Positions 42,283 through 53,404 are shown, counted from the first letter of the stretch. The stretch is 64,000 nucleotides of DNA from Rhabditophanes sp. KR3021 (GCA_963281155.1 CAUJLY010000003.1:3348001-3412000), one strand, 5' to 3'. Made by a program: numbers and translations. Notes: generated by a model from the sequence alone, not told the origin.

Positions 42283-44013
42283 ATGGATGAAGTTGATGCA
42301 AAATATAGCAATATCCTACATATTCCCCCAAAGCCAATTATCAAACTAATAGAAAAGGTTAATAAGATATTTGTGCTTTCTTTAGCAATCGCCATAGGAT
42401 ATGCGGCTTTTTGTGTTATGCCTGAAAATTCGATCGGGACGTATATTTCTGAAAAGGCATTGATGGCAGGATTGGTTAATGAAGGTTTTAATCCAACGAT
42501 TTATGGATATAAAAATAGGGATCAAATTACAGAACAATTACGATCTCAATCAAACAACAATAATCGGAGTAGTCTAATTTCCAGATTGTTGGAAGACATG
42601 GGATATCGTGGATATCTTCAAAATTTCAATTATACAAAAGAGGGTAGAAATAACAAAAACCAAAATGTATATTCAATTATAAAATGCCAGAGAGGACCAG
42701 GGACAGAATCTATTATTGTGGTTATTCCGATGACTGCAAAGTACATTGATTCGCAAGTGTTGGCCTTAGAATTGTTTAATTTCCTTAATTCGATGCAAAA
42801 CTGGTCCAAAAATGTGATCTTCTTATTTACTCCTAATCTAATGGGAACTCAAGCTTTCTTATCTTCCTTTTACAACCAAGCTCACTCCAAAATACAATAT
42901 GACTCCCTGCAATTTTCATCAGGTGATTTGATTGGAGGTGTTGTATTAAATTTGGTTGGCAAGAAATTCGGAAAGTTAAACATTCAGTACAATATGATTA
43001 ATGGGAGATATCCGAATCTAGATTGGTTCAATGGTGTTTTGAGAATAGGAGAGAAATTTGATTTGTCAACGATGATTCATACACCTACACTAAAAAATGT
43101 AATCCCTACAAACACAGGGGAATTAATGTATCACGGAGAAACTTGTAGTCGTTCAGTAGTGGCTCAAGCGTTTTCGGAAACGGAAAACTTTCACTCTCTA
43201 TTTGGTTTACATTGTGTTTCAGTTGTGACCCTTCAGTCTGATTTCAAGGTGAACGGACATGTATCTACTCGATCTATGACAAGACTCGTTGAAGCAACTG
43301 TGCGAGCACTCAATAACTTAGATGAACGATTTCACCACTCATATCAATTTTACCTCCTGACCGGACCACGAAACTTCCTTTCAATTGCCTTTTATGAACC
43401 CATTATTGGTATCTTTTGCGTACCAATCTTAATCAAAGCACTTCAGGAGTATTATTCAACTATAACCGGTTTCAATTTCCCATTATCATTTCTTTTAACT
43501 CACCTTTTTGCCTTTACATCCTATTTTATCACCTTAAAATTAGAAGTTAACCAGTTAACCTCAACAATCCTCATTTTGTCAACATTTATTCCTCTTGTAT
43601 TTTTGCCCTTCACTAAATCAAGTTCTTGCCACCGATTTATTGTTTGCCTTCTTATTCCCCTATCCTTAGGAGCAATTTCCTTGTTAAATTTTTCATTTTC
43701 CCTAATTTTTACCTCAATATATGCCCCTATTTCATTTATGGTTCTGAGTGCGCCTCCACAAAATAAGGGTAATGTGTTTCGAGTCATGAAACTGATCAAA
43801 ATCGCACTTGCCATTCTTATTCATCCATACATTATTTATATCTTAATTGCCCATTATGAAGGCAAATTTGACCTAACTAATGTTGAATTGTCTAATTTGG
43901 CTGGACCATTGACTTCACTTTTACATAATCATCTATTTCATTACTCCTTTAACTTTCCACTTATCATCTTATCAATGGTACCTTTATGGCAATCTATTAT
44001 TTTTTCAATTTAA
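42283..44013 (+). CDS. GPAA1: GPI transamidase subunit GAA1
   Basis: One exon, 576 residues. After a short cytosolic N-terminus there is a first membrane helix (IFVLSLAIAIGYAAFCVMP), a large luminal domain with the M28-peptidase-like fold, and about six to seven hydrophobic segments in the C-terminal 200 residues. Family blocks include ENSIGTYISEKALMAGLVNEG read as ENSIGTYISEKALMAG, AALVVPMTAKY-like IIVVIPMTAKY, WSKNVIFLF and QGQLPNLD-like YPNLDWFN. GAA1 is part of the ER GPI transamidase and holds the GPI lipid near the active site. It lies 285 bases after the DHHC gene on the same strand, with TTTAG just before the ATG. No introns, unusual among its neighbours. Confidence 0.92.
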   Translation: MDEVDAKYSNILHIPPKPIIKLIEKVNKIFVLSLAIAIGYAAFCVMPENSIGTYISEKALMAGLVNEGFNPTIYGYKNRDQITEQLRSQSNNNNRSSLISRLLEDMGYRGYLQNFNYTKEGRNNKNQNVYSIIKCQRGPGTESIIVVIPMTAKYIDSQVLALELFNFLNSMQNWSKNVIFLFTPNLMGTQAFLSSFYNQAHSKIQYDSLQFSSGDLIGGVVLNLVGKKFGKLNIQYNMINGRYPNLDWFNGVLRIGEKFDLSTMIHTPTLKNVIPTNTGELMYHGETCSRSVVAQAFSETENFHSLFGLHCVSVVTLQSDFKVNGHVSTRSMTRLVEATVRALNNLDERFHHSYQFYLLTGPRNFLSIAFYEPIIGIFCVPILIKALQEYYSTITGFNFPLSFLLTHLFAFTSYFITLKLEVNQLTSTILILSTFIPLVFLPFTKSSSCHRFIVCLLIPLSLGAISLLNFSFSLIFTSIYAPISFMVLSAPPQNKGNVFRVMKLIKIALAILIHPYIIYILIAHYEGKFDLTNVELSNLAGPLTSLLHNHLFHYSFNFPLIILSMVPLWQSIIFSI

Positions 44014-45651
44014 ATGGGAACCAATTATGTATCATGCTTTAATTTTATTATTCACATAAATAAATATTGTAATTCACATAAAATAAATATTGCAATCCAT
44101 ATAAATAAGTATAGTATTGTATGGGATTTTATTATGTACGTGTTTTTGTATTCCAGATTTAGTAGAGGTTATGTTATTTGTTGGTTTAAAAAAAGAAAGA
44201 ATGTTTAAGAAAATTAGTTTTATTAATTACCATTAGTTATACCGTTTTGAAAGATTTGTGTTCTAATATGTATCAGTTGACAAAATGTTATCTCGGTCAA
44301 GGTAATTTGTTGGCACTCGACTTTTTATCGCTGAAATGTCTACACTATTGTTCACCTAATTCAGCTTATTCATTAATACATTAAAATGTGTACCTTTCTT
44401 ATCCACAATCATTTTGTTCTTAATTACATCTGAATGGATGCAATTAGAACTTAAAATAAAAAACAATAGTTACCACTAACTTGTATCATTGTGTACTATG
44501 ACCATTTTGAATGAGATAAAGATATTAAGATACTATTCATTCCTTTCTTTTCCGCATCCCTGCCGCGCCTTTTCTTTTCAAATTCCATTTACATTATTAT
44601 TTACGTGATGATGACTGTATAGGGTCATATATTGGGAGAATACAATTTCTGTTAGGAAATGTCATAAACCAATTTCTTACAAAATCCTTTACTTTCGAAT
44701 CACCAAAATGTTCCAAATGATGATAATGATGTGGTGTTGTAATTGCTTCCGAGAGCCTGTTTTTAAATAGTAGGAATTTGATTAAAATAGTTGGAGCTGG
44801 GGATGATCGTAATGTATTACATATGCATAACCACAAAACGCACTTTTGTAGGTCATACTAGCAAAAGGAGTGGCTTTGACATGCCACTTTTGGAATTCAT
44901 ATTCTGATTCATATCACTACCTTATATGATGATCTTAGATAACACTAAATTATGCTCATAAATCGTAATTCATTCATTTTACCATTCAAGTCTAATCTTG
45001 ATCCAAAAAGATAAAAAGGATAAAAAAGATACCTCTTCAGTATACTTCCATCAAATCGTTGTCATCAACTTTTTGGTACTTTGATAAAATCTTTTCGCCT
45101 TTTTTTGTTATTTATACAGCCATTTAATTATATTTAATACCATTTACACAACATAATACTAATAAATAGTTGCATTTGTTTGGGAGATTAAGGCGGCACA
45201 GAGTGTCGTGTGTCCGTTAGTTAATGTTCATTTTTTGCCCCAAATAACACTTTTATTTTAAACAGTTGTCTTGATCTTCACCTACTCCCGTACAACACAC
45301 TTTCAAAAAGTGTCCTGCATCATGACCTTGACTTAGAAGCCTTGATTGGCTCAATAACGAACCATTACGCGTTTTCTTAACAATCTACCCACACGACCCT
45401 TCCTTCCTTCAACAATATAATATCTCATTTGCCTCTCCAATCAAACTTTTTTAACATAAACCAGCACTTTACAAATAATAACGGCTCCTATTCTGGGTCA
45501 TTTGTTTGTTAACTATTGTAACAAACAGTCTCAATTTAGAGTCTTCTTTAATTTAATGCGTATCATCTAATAAAATAAATTCCTTTCCTTTACTATTTAA
45601 GCAAATACATAAGTTTAACATTCTTTCACTTATTTTAGCACAAAAGCCAAA
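44014..45651. other. long spacer upstream of the PAN-ZP gene
   Basis: About 1.6 kb. A minus-strand ORF at 44836-44597 (79 codons; words HHYHHLEHFGDSKVKDFVRN) looks less random than most but has no exon partner I can find. It may be an exon remnant. The rest is AT-rich, with pyrimidine-rich patches near 45280-45430. Promoter elements for the apical-matrix gene should lie at its right end. Confidence 0.35.
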
Positions 45652-48600
45652 ATGGTAAGGCTATTAATATCTTTATTTGCCATAGTCGCTTCAGTGTCTT
45701 CACTTACAAAAGTTGTTGGAGTTCCATCATGTTCTAAAGAATTGACTCCAGTCTTCACTCTCCAGCATACAAATATTACAGGTGTTCTGACAAGATCTCT
45801 TCCTACACCTTTACTTCTTGACTGCTCCGAACATTGCGCCTCTTCCAGTGACTGTATTGGAGTTGAATATTGGCAAGCCCAAGGAATTTGTAGAGTTATC
45901 GGAGCTAGCAAGACAGAAACATATGACATCACTGATGAAACTTCAGTCTTGCTCACCAAATCATGTGTCAAGAGTGACAGAATTTGCTCTTCACCCTTCC
46001 ACTTTGACGTACATGAGCAAAAAATCCTTATTGGTAAGTTACCAAACAAAAATTATTATTTAACCAAACTAATATTTGATCCACTTAATGACAATTGTTA
46101 GCAACATTTGATAATACCAAATAATATCATAAATTTTAGGATTTGCTAGAGAAGTTGTACCTGCCGAATCTGTCGAAAATTGTATGTCCGCATGCTTGAA
46201 TGCGTTTGATACTTTCGGATTTGAATGTGAATCAGCGATGTTCTACCCAGTTGATAGTGAATGTATTCTGAATACCGAAGATAGATTAGACAGAGCTGAT
46301 CTGTTCGTAGATGAAAAGGAAGATACCGTTCTTTATCTCGACTCTAATTGCGCCGGGTCTCAATGTTACGCACCATATATCACCCAATACATTGCCGTCG
46401 AAGGAAAGCAAATCGAAAATGAACTCGACAGAAAGTTCGATAACATCGACTTCCAGTCTTGCGAGGAGCTATGTACCGGCAAAGTAACCGTAACTTCAAA
46501 CGAATTCACATGTAAATCATTCATGTACAACTCAGAAGACAATGTATGTTATTTGTCTGATGAAAGATCAAAGCCACTCGGACGTGCCACTCTCGTCAAT
46601 GCTACCGGATTTACTTATTATGAGAAGAAGTGTTTCGCCTCCCCAAGAACTTGCAGAGCCACTGCCTCATTCCAAAGAGTCCCACAAAAGATTCTTGTAG
46701 GATTTGCTGCTTTTGTTATGGAAAATGTGCCATCCGTTACTATGTGTCTTGACCAATGCACCAACCCACCACCAGAGACCTCAAGTGACAAGGTAAGATT
46801 GGAGAGATTAACTAAATTTAACCACATTTTAGGATAAGCCATTCGAATGTCGGTCAGTGATGTATTACTACAACGAAATGGAATGTATCCTAAATGCGGA
46901 AACTCGACTTTCCAAGCCAGATTTGTTTATTCCAGAAGGAGATGATTTCGTAGTTGATTACTTTGACATTTCTTGTCATCTTGATGCCGAAACTTGTCCA
47001 CAGGGAACATCTTTGAGAGGAATCAAATCTATAAATGCTGCTCTCCCAGAAGGAGATGGTTCATTGCACGTTATTGAATCAGCTGGAACAGGTGTTGCCG
47101 AATGCATGAGCAAATGTCTTGCCCTAGCCCCAGAAAAATGTAGATCATTCAACTTTGAAAAGAAAACTGGTCTATGTAATTTATTGTACCTTGATGGAAA
47201 AACTACCTTGAGACCTTATGTAAAGAGTGGATTTGATCTGATTGATCTTCAATGTTTGTCAACTCAGCCAGATTGTTCCCCAGGCAAAAGTGGAGTCATT
47301 TATACCAAATACTTGTACTCACAACAAAGTGGACTTGCCACCAAGACTGAAAAGGTTGTTGCCATTTCAGCTTGTTTGAATAAATGTAGTGAGGCTGAAA
47401 AATGCTCGGGTGTCAATTACAACAGAAGAAGTGGAGAATGCTCTTACTTTGAAAGTGTTGATGATGTTTCTGAACTTAAAAAATCTGACCATGTTGATTT
47501 CTACATTAATTTGTGTCTCGTCAAGGAAAATAGTGCTGCAATTTCATCTGCCATCAACGTACCACAAATTATTGTTTCCAACAAAACCGCATCAGTTTCT
47601 ACCAAGGAAGAAAAACTCCTAAACTTAACTGGAAAGGTCCAAAAACCACATCTTCGCGAACAAGAACAAGCCAGACGTAAGGGTGTTAATGGAGAAAACT
47701 CTGTGGCTGAAGGCGCATCAACTGACGAAGAAAAAGAAGACCGAAGAAGCTACAACTAAAACAGTTGAATCAAAGAGTGAAGGAAAAACAATCGATGGAT
47801 CCGCTCCAGTTGTTGAAGTTACTACGACTGGAACTAAATCCGGCCCAGCTCCTACTCCAATTTTGATCTCTGCTGATAGAGTCCAAACTGTATGTGACTA
47901 TGATGGAATCAAGGTTCAAATCAAATCCCCACAGTCATTTACTGGAGTAATCTTTGTTAAAAATCACTATGAAAGTTGCCGTGTTGAGGTTACTGGTGCT
48001 GATTCCGCTACTCTCGAACTTGGTCTTCCAGCTTCATTTGGAATGAAACCGATTGCAATTTCGTCCAGCAATGCTACAGTCGGAGATTCCGCTACAATTT
48101 CTACCAGAAAACGCAGAGAAACTCCAGCAGTTAAATCATGTGGAATTACTGAGACCGAAAACGGAAAATACAAGAGCACCGTCGTTGTACAGACAAATAA
48201 TCTTGGAATTGCCGGTTGACTTATCTTTTAATGATCTTAACTAATTTTTTTTATTTTAGGTAATTACGGAAACATTAAAAAAATTCATCAAAAATAGCCA
48301 ATTAAAATCTATAGAAAGACAATATTAAAAATTATAGTAAAGACAAAAAATTTGGTTTCAGCAATTGGTCTTGCATCGAAGACCATTCTAGCTAAGATAG
48401 CTCCAATTGCACAGGCGTTGATTGAGTTAGGAAGATGAGTTTCTTCCATGGAGCACTTGCCATGATCACAGTTGGTGATTTGCCATTTGTAGCGTTCCAT
48501 GAGAATGAATTCAAGATTCTCGGCGACTTCCTTAGAACTGACAGGCAACATCACGACAATCATTTCTAAGCTGGCATTTTAATCTGGTTCATTCTATTCC

Positions 48601-51600
48601 CTTTTCTGTCAAATAGTTCGTTTTTTCCAATTTAGTGGTGAATCTGTGATGATGGTCATATTGTCTCCCATCTCTTTCAGATTCGCCTGCATAACAGATT
48701 GCTTTCTCAAACAGTCAAAGTCGTCAAATACGTTCTCCACAGTCAACACTTTTCCAGCAGCTCTTGGATCCAGAAAAAAGTAGAGATATGCTTTGCTGAT
48801 AGCTGCGAGATCGTTTGCCCAGATAACATCTAATACATCGTGAGCATTGGATTTTTGATTGAATTCTTGTTCGGCAACTCTTAATTGCTTGCACTGACGA
48901 TTTTCCATGTGTTGTGAGAAATGAGAATTACCATCTGATTAGCAGCAATACACATTGTTTCAATTGCATCAGCTGTTTGAGGGGATAAAACGTCTCGCCA
49001 TTGATTTTCAAGAAACGTACTTCAATTACATTTCCACCTTCAATGCATTCAATCATCTTCTTCACTTTCTTTGAACCCAGACCATTACCACGAAGAATGT
49101 ATGTACATTCACGTGCATGTTTTATAAATCATGCAAACAAATTTTTTCCATTGTAGACATGTACGCCAAAGTACTTGAAAGCTCCAATCCTTAACTTATA
49201 AACACCCTTAAGCTTTGAGTCTCCTTTATCTTTAGATGTCTCCTCCAACGCACTAAAACTCATCTCGTTTGTCTTTGCTCTAAAGATAGCACGCTAAGCT
49301 TGGAGACCATCACAAGTGGCGTGGTCGAAGTACCTTCCTTTGCAATGGGGACATTTGTGGATCCTTTGATTCAGCGTGTTCAAGTTGAGACCGGAAGTTA
49401 GTGTGAAGAGTTCGATGAACACCTCTTCATTTTTGTCGACAAACAATAAAAATTTGGCTAAGCGAAAGATTTCATCTTCAAAGTTCCTCCAAGATTGATT
49501 TTCGTTGACCAGTAACCCAAGAACGTAAATAACATTTGTGGAATAATAGATATTTGATTCTCCTAAACATATTTAGAACAAAACTTTAACAAGTACAAAA
49601 GATTTTTGGTTTTCTAAAACATGAGCTTCAAGTATTAATTTGTTGATTATTTTAGGACTTGTTACCTCAACTGATCAAATTTATGAAATTGGCTGTGATT
49701 ATAGCAGTATGTTGGGAGGAAAAATCACCACTGCTGCCAACATGACCGTCAATGGACCAACTCCCACCGATATCAAACCTCGCGGAAAGATCGAACTAGG
49801 AAATCCAGTTTTGATGCAAATGAATGCTGGTTCTGGAGATCATCAACCCGTATTACAAGCCAAACTAGGAGATATTCTTGAATTGAAATGGGAAATTATG
49901 GCTATGGATGATGAACTCGATTTCTTTGTAAAAGATTGCCATGCTGAACCAGGAACTGCTACTGCTGAAAAGGAAAAGCTTCAATTAATCGAAGGAGGAT
50001 GTCCAACTCCAGCTGTTGCTCAAAAACTAATGCCACAGCCAATCAAGGTTTCAAAAGGTGAGTTCAAAAAGCAAACATGAATTTGAGCTTTTAGGAGGCT
50101 TTGTTATAACTATAAGCATCTTGCTTATGCTAGACTACCGAAATAATTGGCTCTGACATTGCAATAGATGATTATGGTAACAGTCGTAGCTTTGAGTATT
50201 GAGTTTGGTCAAAATATTTGTCAAATCAGTATTTTTACATCAGATTAAATGATACGATATGTGTATTTATGGGCGTAAGATTAATGCTTTCTAAGGGTAA
50301 ATTACCTTTACGTATATGCTCAATATCACGACCGGGTTATGAAAATGCCTAGCTAAAAGTTAATTTGTTTAATCTAATCTAAAAATAGAAAATTCAAATC
50401 TTAATCGTTTTACCTTTATAGAAAGCAGTGCTGTAAAAATTGCCCACCTCCAAGCTTTCAGATTCGATAGTGCTTCATCAGTCAAAATTACCTGTTCAAT
50501 TGAAATATGCAAAGGTAAATTCAAAATAACTATTAAAATAGGGATTCAAAGTATTTATTAAATTAATCGTCACTAGTCATCTTGAGTCAAGGAGAAAATA
50601 GACATAGGCTTGGTATTCACTAGGAGTATTCCTCCATCCAGGCGAGACTTATCGAAAAAAGCAGAGGCATTGAAATTGGTATTGTACTTTAGCTCATCCC
50701 CACATAATTCTTTACAGACTCGTAATTGGATGCGAGCTGTTAATGCTTTCTTACTGCCAAGTACTAACTTGCAACATATGCAATAGAATCCTTCTGAACA
50801 TTTTCTCTCTTCTTCATGACGTTCCAAGGATGGTTCATTTCTAAATGTGCTAAAACAATTACTCATTATTTAACATGCTTGACTTACCTTTAGTGAGTAT
50901 CATTTCTTCCTACAGAAAACGATCCTTTTTCAACGATGGACACTTCCTTTCCCGCTGTTTCATAGAACAGCTGCCTCATTCTTTTAATACAATTTTTCAC
51001 ATCATTATTGACACCGTTTCTCCCCATAGTTTACCAGCAGTTTGAGTGAATGGACAACTAAAATAAAGACACAACAACTAGTAAACATTACAAGTTAAAT
51101 TACAATAGAAATACATTAAAAACACAACAAATTTAAACGTAACTAATATTTAAAAAAAATATTCTTTTAAAAAGAAACTTTTGATAAATAGTTTCCTTAA
51201 AATCTACATCTTGTAACAAAATAATATTTATTCCCATTTGTAAAGGAAATTGTGCTGCTGTCAAATGCGACATGCACGGAGAAACTAAAGAATCATGGGG
51301 AAGAAAGAAGAGATCTTTAGAAAACTCTGTTACCGATTTCGAAACCCAAAGATACAAGGTGCCAAGATTTTCCCAAGCTACAACTTCTTTGGTTATTATG
51401 GACCCAATGCAAAACTCAGTTGAACCACTGTCTTCCATGTCAAAAATTTCATCCCAAGATCTTTTCTCAGAAGATCCAGCTGACGCCCTTTTAAGAATCA
51501 GCCAATCTGCCCATCTTAAAGGAAACATTTGCCTAGCAAAATACACCATCTTCTCTGTCTTTGGAGTTCTTTTCGCCCTTATTTTCATTCAAGCCGTTGT

Positions 51601-51661
51601 TGTCACCCACTACTGTTTTAAACGTTTCATGACAACTCCAAAAAAGACTGGATCAATGTAA
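45652..51661 (+). CDS. PAN/apple plus ZP-domain apical extracellular matrix protein (NOAH/NompA-like)
   Basis: Six exons: 45652-46033, 46140-46792, 46833-48214, 49656-50057, 50422-50514 and 51246-51661. A signal peptide (MVRLLISLFAIVASVSS) is followed by about five PAN/apple modules with repeated Cys patterns (CSEHCASSSDC, CLNKCSEAEKC). A charged linker leads to a ZP domain starting VQTVCDYDGIKVQIKSP, with later cysteine loops CDYSS, DCHAEPG, CSIEIC and CAAVKCDMHG. Then come a furin-type site, GRKKRS, and a C-terminal membrane helix (YTIFSVFGVLFALIFIQAVVV) with a short tail. This order matches nematode NOAH-1/2 and fly NompA, cuticle-epidermis linkers. The PAN and ZP frames differ by one base in exon 3 near 47730 (an AAAAA run). 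Introns 3 and 5 are 1441 and 731 nt and hold antisense coding remnants. Confidence 0.9.
48258..48261 (+). other. AG|GT back-to-back splice junction, PAN-ZP intron 3
   Basis: A 45-nt intron (48215-48259) ends TATTTTAG and is followed by GTAATT and 1.4 kb of insert, which itself ends TATTTTAG. The identical octamers on both sides could also be a target-site duplication. Confidence 0.6.
48260..49655 (-). mobile_element. insert with antisense coding remnants in PAN-ZP intron 3
   Basis: A 45-nt intron-like stretch (48215-48259, ending TTTTAG) is followed immediately by GTAATT and about 1.4 kb of inserted DNA ending TATTTTAG at 49655. Minus-strand frames include 48908-48609 (VLDVIWANDLAAISKAYLYF, MGDNMTIITDSPLNW), 48563-48309 (MLPVSSKEVAENLEFILME) and a stop-broken region at about 49560-49000 with a CPHCKGRYFDHATC word like a zinc knuckle. 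The pieces seem to belong to one gene of several hundred codons, now broken. The family is unknown. It shares no clear words with the UGDH/MAU2 inserts. Confidence 0.5.
50058..50421. other. PAN-ZP intron 4, enlarged
   Basis: 364 nt. An acceptor-like CTTTTAG occurs 37 nt after the donor, the size of a normal intron here, but the real exon only starts after CTTTATAG at 50421. The extra 327 nt carries no open frame. It may be another, older insertion downstream of a former 3' splice site; unlike the other cases the bases after the inner AG are GA, not GT. Confidence 0.4.
50515..51245 (-). mobile_element. antisense gene remnant in PAN-ZP intron 5
   Basis: Minus-strand coding blocks: about 51035-50905 (MGRNGVNNDVKNCIKRMRQL, then ETAGKEVSIVEKG), a plausible 40-nt intron (GTAAGT donor, TTTTAG acceptor), and 50840-50573 (PSLERHEEERKCSEGFYCIC, with four Cys that could form a zinc site, ending SIFSLTQDD). 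The second block is open to its stop. It resembles the other intronic inserts in being intron-containing, antisense and unrecognised. The host acceptor TTTGTAAAG is weak by local standards. Confidence 0.5.
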
Positions 51662-52097
51662 AGCCATCAAACACCTTTTTGTGTTCCTAAATCAGCCAAA
51701 ACGAGTATGATTGCTTTGTAGCTTTGCATCTCCAGTGCATTTTATTTCATATTTTACTTTTTAATTAATATTAATTAACTTATTCTTTTTTACATTCCCT
51801 TTTTTAATAAAACACTGATAATATCTTTTGTTTGATTGTCTTTCGGAATTTTATAGATTATAAAATATCTCTTTTGTACTATGACATATGTAAGATTGTA
51901 TGATACTACATGTATGTAAGGTTGTATTTTTTAAAACATACTAAAATTCCTTTATTTCCTGTTTGTACTTTTATTGTATTAAATTTGCTAATTGTCTACT
52001 TAGTACACTGAAATATTTTCAGCAAATCTTACAGCGACCTGTTTTCGAAATACATTGGTTAATTGTCACTTTAGACATTGCATTTGCTATATTCGGC
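51662..52097. other. spacer between PAN-ZP and TRIAP1
   Basis: About 435 bases. Contains the polyadenylation region of the PAN-ZP gene (AATAAAA near 51808) and the leader of TRIAP1. A TATTTTCAG acceptor-like site at 52013-52021 lies 76 bases before the TRIAP1 ATG. Confidence 0.4.
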
Positions 52098-52471
52098 ATG
52101 ACTGATCGTTATATGCCAAGTATTTTTAAAGAGTGTGATAAGTTAAAACAAGTAAGATAATTACAAAAATTACAACTTTTACCTAATTTATTTTTATAAT
52201 TACAGGAATACGACCGCTGTTTCACTACATTCTTTCACCAATTTGTTGATCCTAATAATACTCGTGTCAAACACACCAACCCTTGCGAAGAAATACACGA
52301 CGTTTATCGGCAGTGTCTAGAAGCAGTAAGTAATTTGCTTTAGTAAACTTGTGTTAACACACTTCTTTTTAGAATTTACAAAAAAGCAAGATCTACGACA
52401 TAGATTTGGAAGATTTAAGGAAGGAATACATTAACACGGATAAGGATAAATTGAAGGATGAACAGAAGTAA
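52098..52471 (+). CDS. TRIAP1: TRIAP1/Mdm35 intermembrane-space protein
   Basis: Exons 52098-52151, 52206-52325 and 52373-52471 encode 90 residues. Twin CX9C motifs are visible: FKECDKLKQEYDRCF and NPCEEIHDVYRQCL, each with two cysteines nine residues apart, forming the disulfide-linked helical hairpin of the Mdm35/TRIAP1 fold. The protein partners PRELI-family lipid carriers to move phosphatidic acid across the mitochondrial intermembrane space. The tail (DKDKLKDEQK) is longer and charged. The stop codon overlaps the start of the MED10 frame by 14 bases. Confidence 0.92.
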
Positions 52472-53404
52472 AACCAACCCCAGTTTTTCTCATTCCGCTC
52501 AAGGTGAAAGTGGAAGTAGAGGCCATGATGGTGGCCATCCGGAGCCCGAGGGTTTCAAATTCACCAAACTCGAATCATTATTAGATGGAATGCAAGAAAA
52601 TATCAGACACTTAGGCGTTTTAGCTTCTGATCCTACTGGTACCCATACAAATTTAATTATAGCCGACAAACTCAAGCAACTATCCACCGCCTTACATGAT
52701 GTAAACATGCTTTCAGATCACTTTATGGACGTCAAGTAAGGACTTTATTAAATTAAATATTAAAAATTGGAAATACTTAACATCCTCAATATCATTATTA
52801 GCTTAAGACAATTATCATAGGGTAAGATCTGCGGCTCACCATTCATTTCTATAAGCATGTGGTGGATCTTAAATATAGTCATGGCATGTAAATAGCTTTG
52901 ACTAATAGTCAAATTTAAAACTTGAAAACATGTAATCATTTTACGTCAGTATTTTATTTACATTTGTATTTTAGGATTCCCGTTGAAATATTTAATGTCG
53001 TTGATCAAATGGAAAACCCAAGTTTATACACCAAAGACATTCTGGACAAAACCAATAGAAAGAACCGCGAAGTCAATGGCAAGATTGAGCAATATAAAAA
53101 GTTCAGAGGTCTTTTACTCGAAGAGTGGTGTAAGGTAACTCCAGAAGCAGCTCTCGATTATCTCAAAGTCCGTGAAACCCATTTTAAAGAAAAGGAACAT
53201 GAATTGAAGCATTCGGAAGGCATTCCTGATGATGATGATAAGAATGTTTATAAATATTTGAAAGAAATCTCCAAAGGTACTACTATTGAAGACATTACGT
53301 TGGAAGAAATGCAAAGACTTATTCTAAAGCATGGAAATATCGAAACTTTCATTGAAAATCAAGAAGATGATTCTGCTACTGACAATGACAAGATGGATGA
53401 ATAG
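52458..53404 (+). CDS. MED10: Mediator subunit 10 (MED10)
   Basis: Exons 52458-52735 and 52975-53404 give 235 residues, longer than the 135 of human MED10 because of an acidic C-terminal extension. The core has KFTKLESLLDGMQENIRHLG, LKQLSTALHDVNML, IPVEIFNVVDQMENPSLYT and EVNGKIEQYKKFRGLLLEEW, which matches the MED10 helical core in order and spacing. MED10 is in the Mediator middle module and links activators to RNA polymerase II. The only in-frame Met before the core is at 52458, inside the last codons of TRIAP1, in a different frame. Either the two are co-transcribed with overlapping frames, or a spliced leader gives MED10 its own 5' end (there is an AG at about 52502). Confidence 0.9.
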
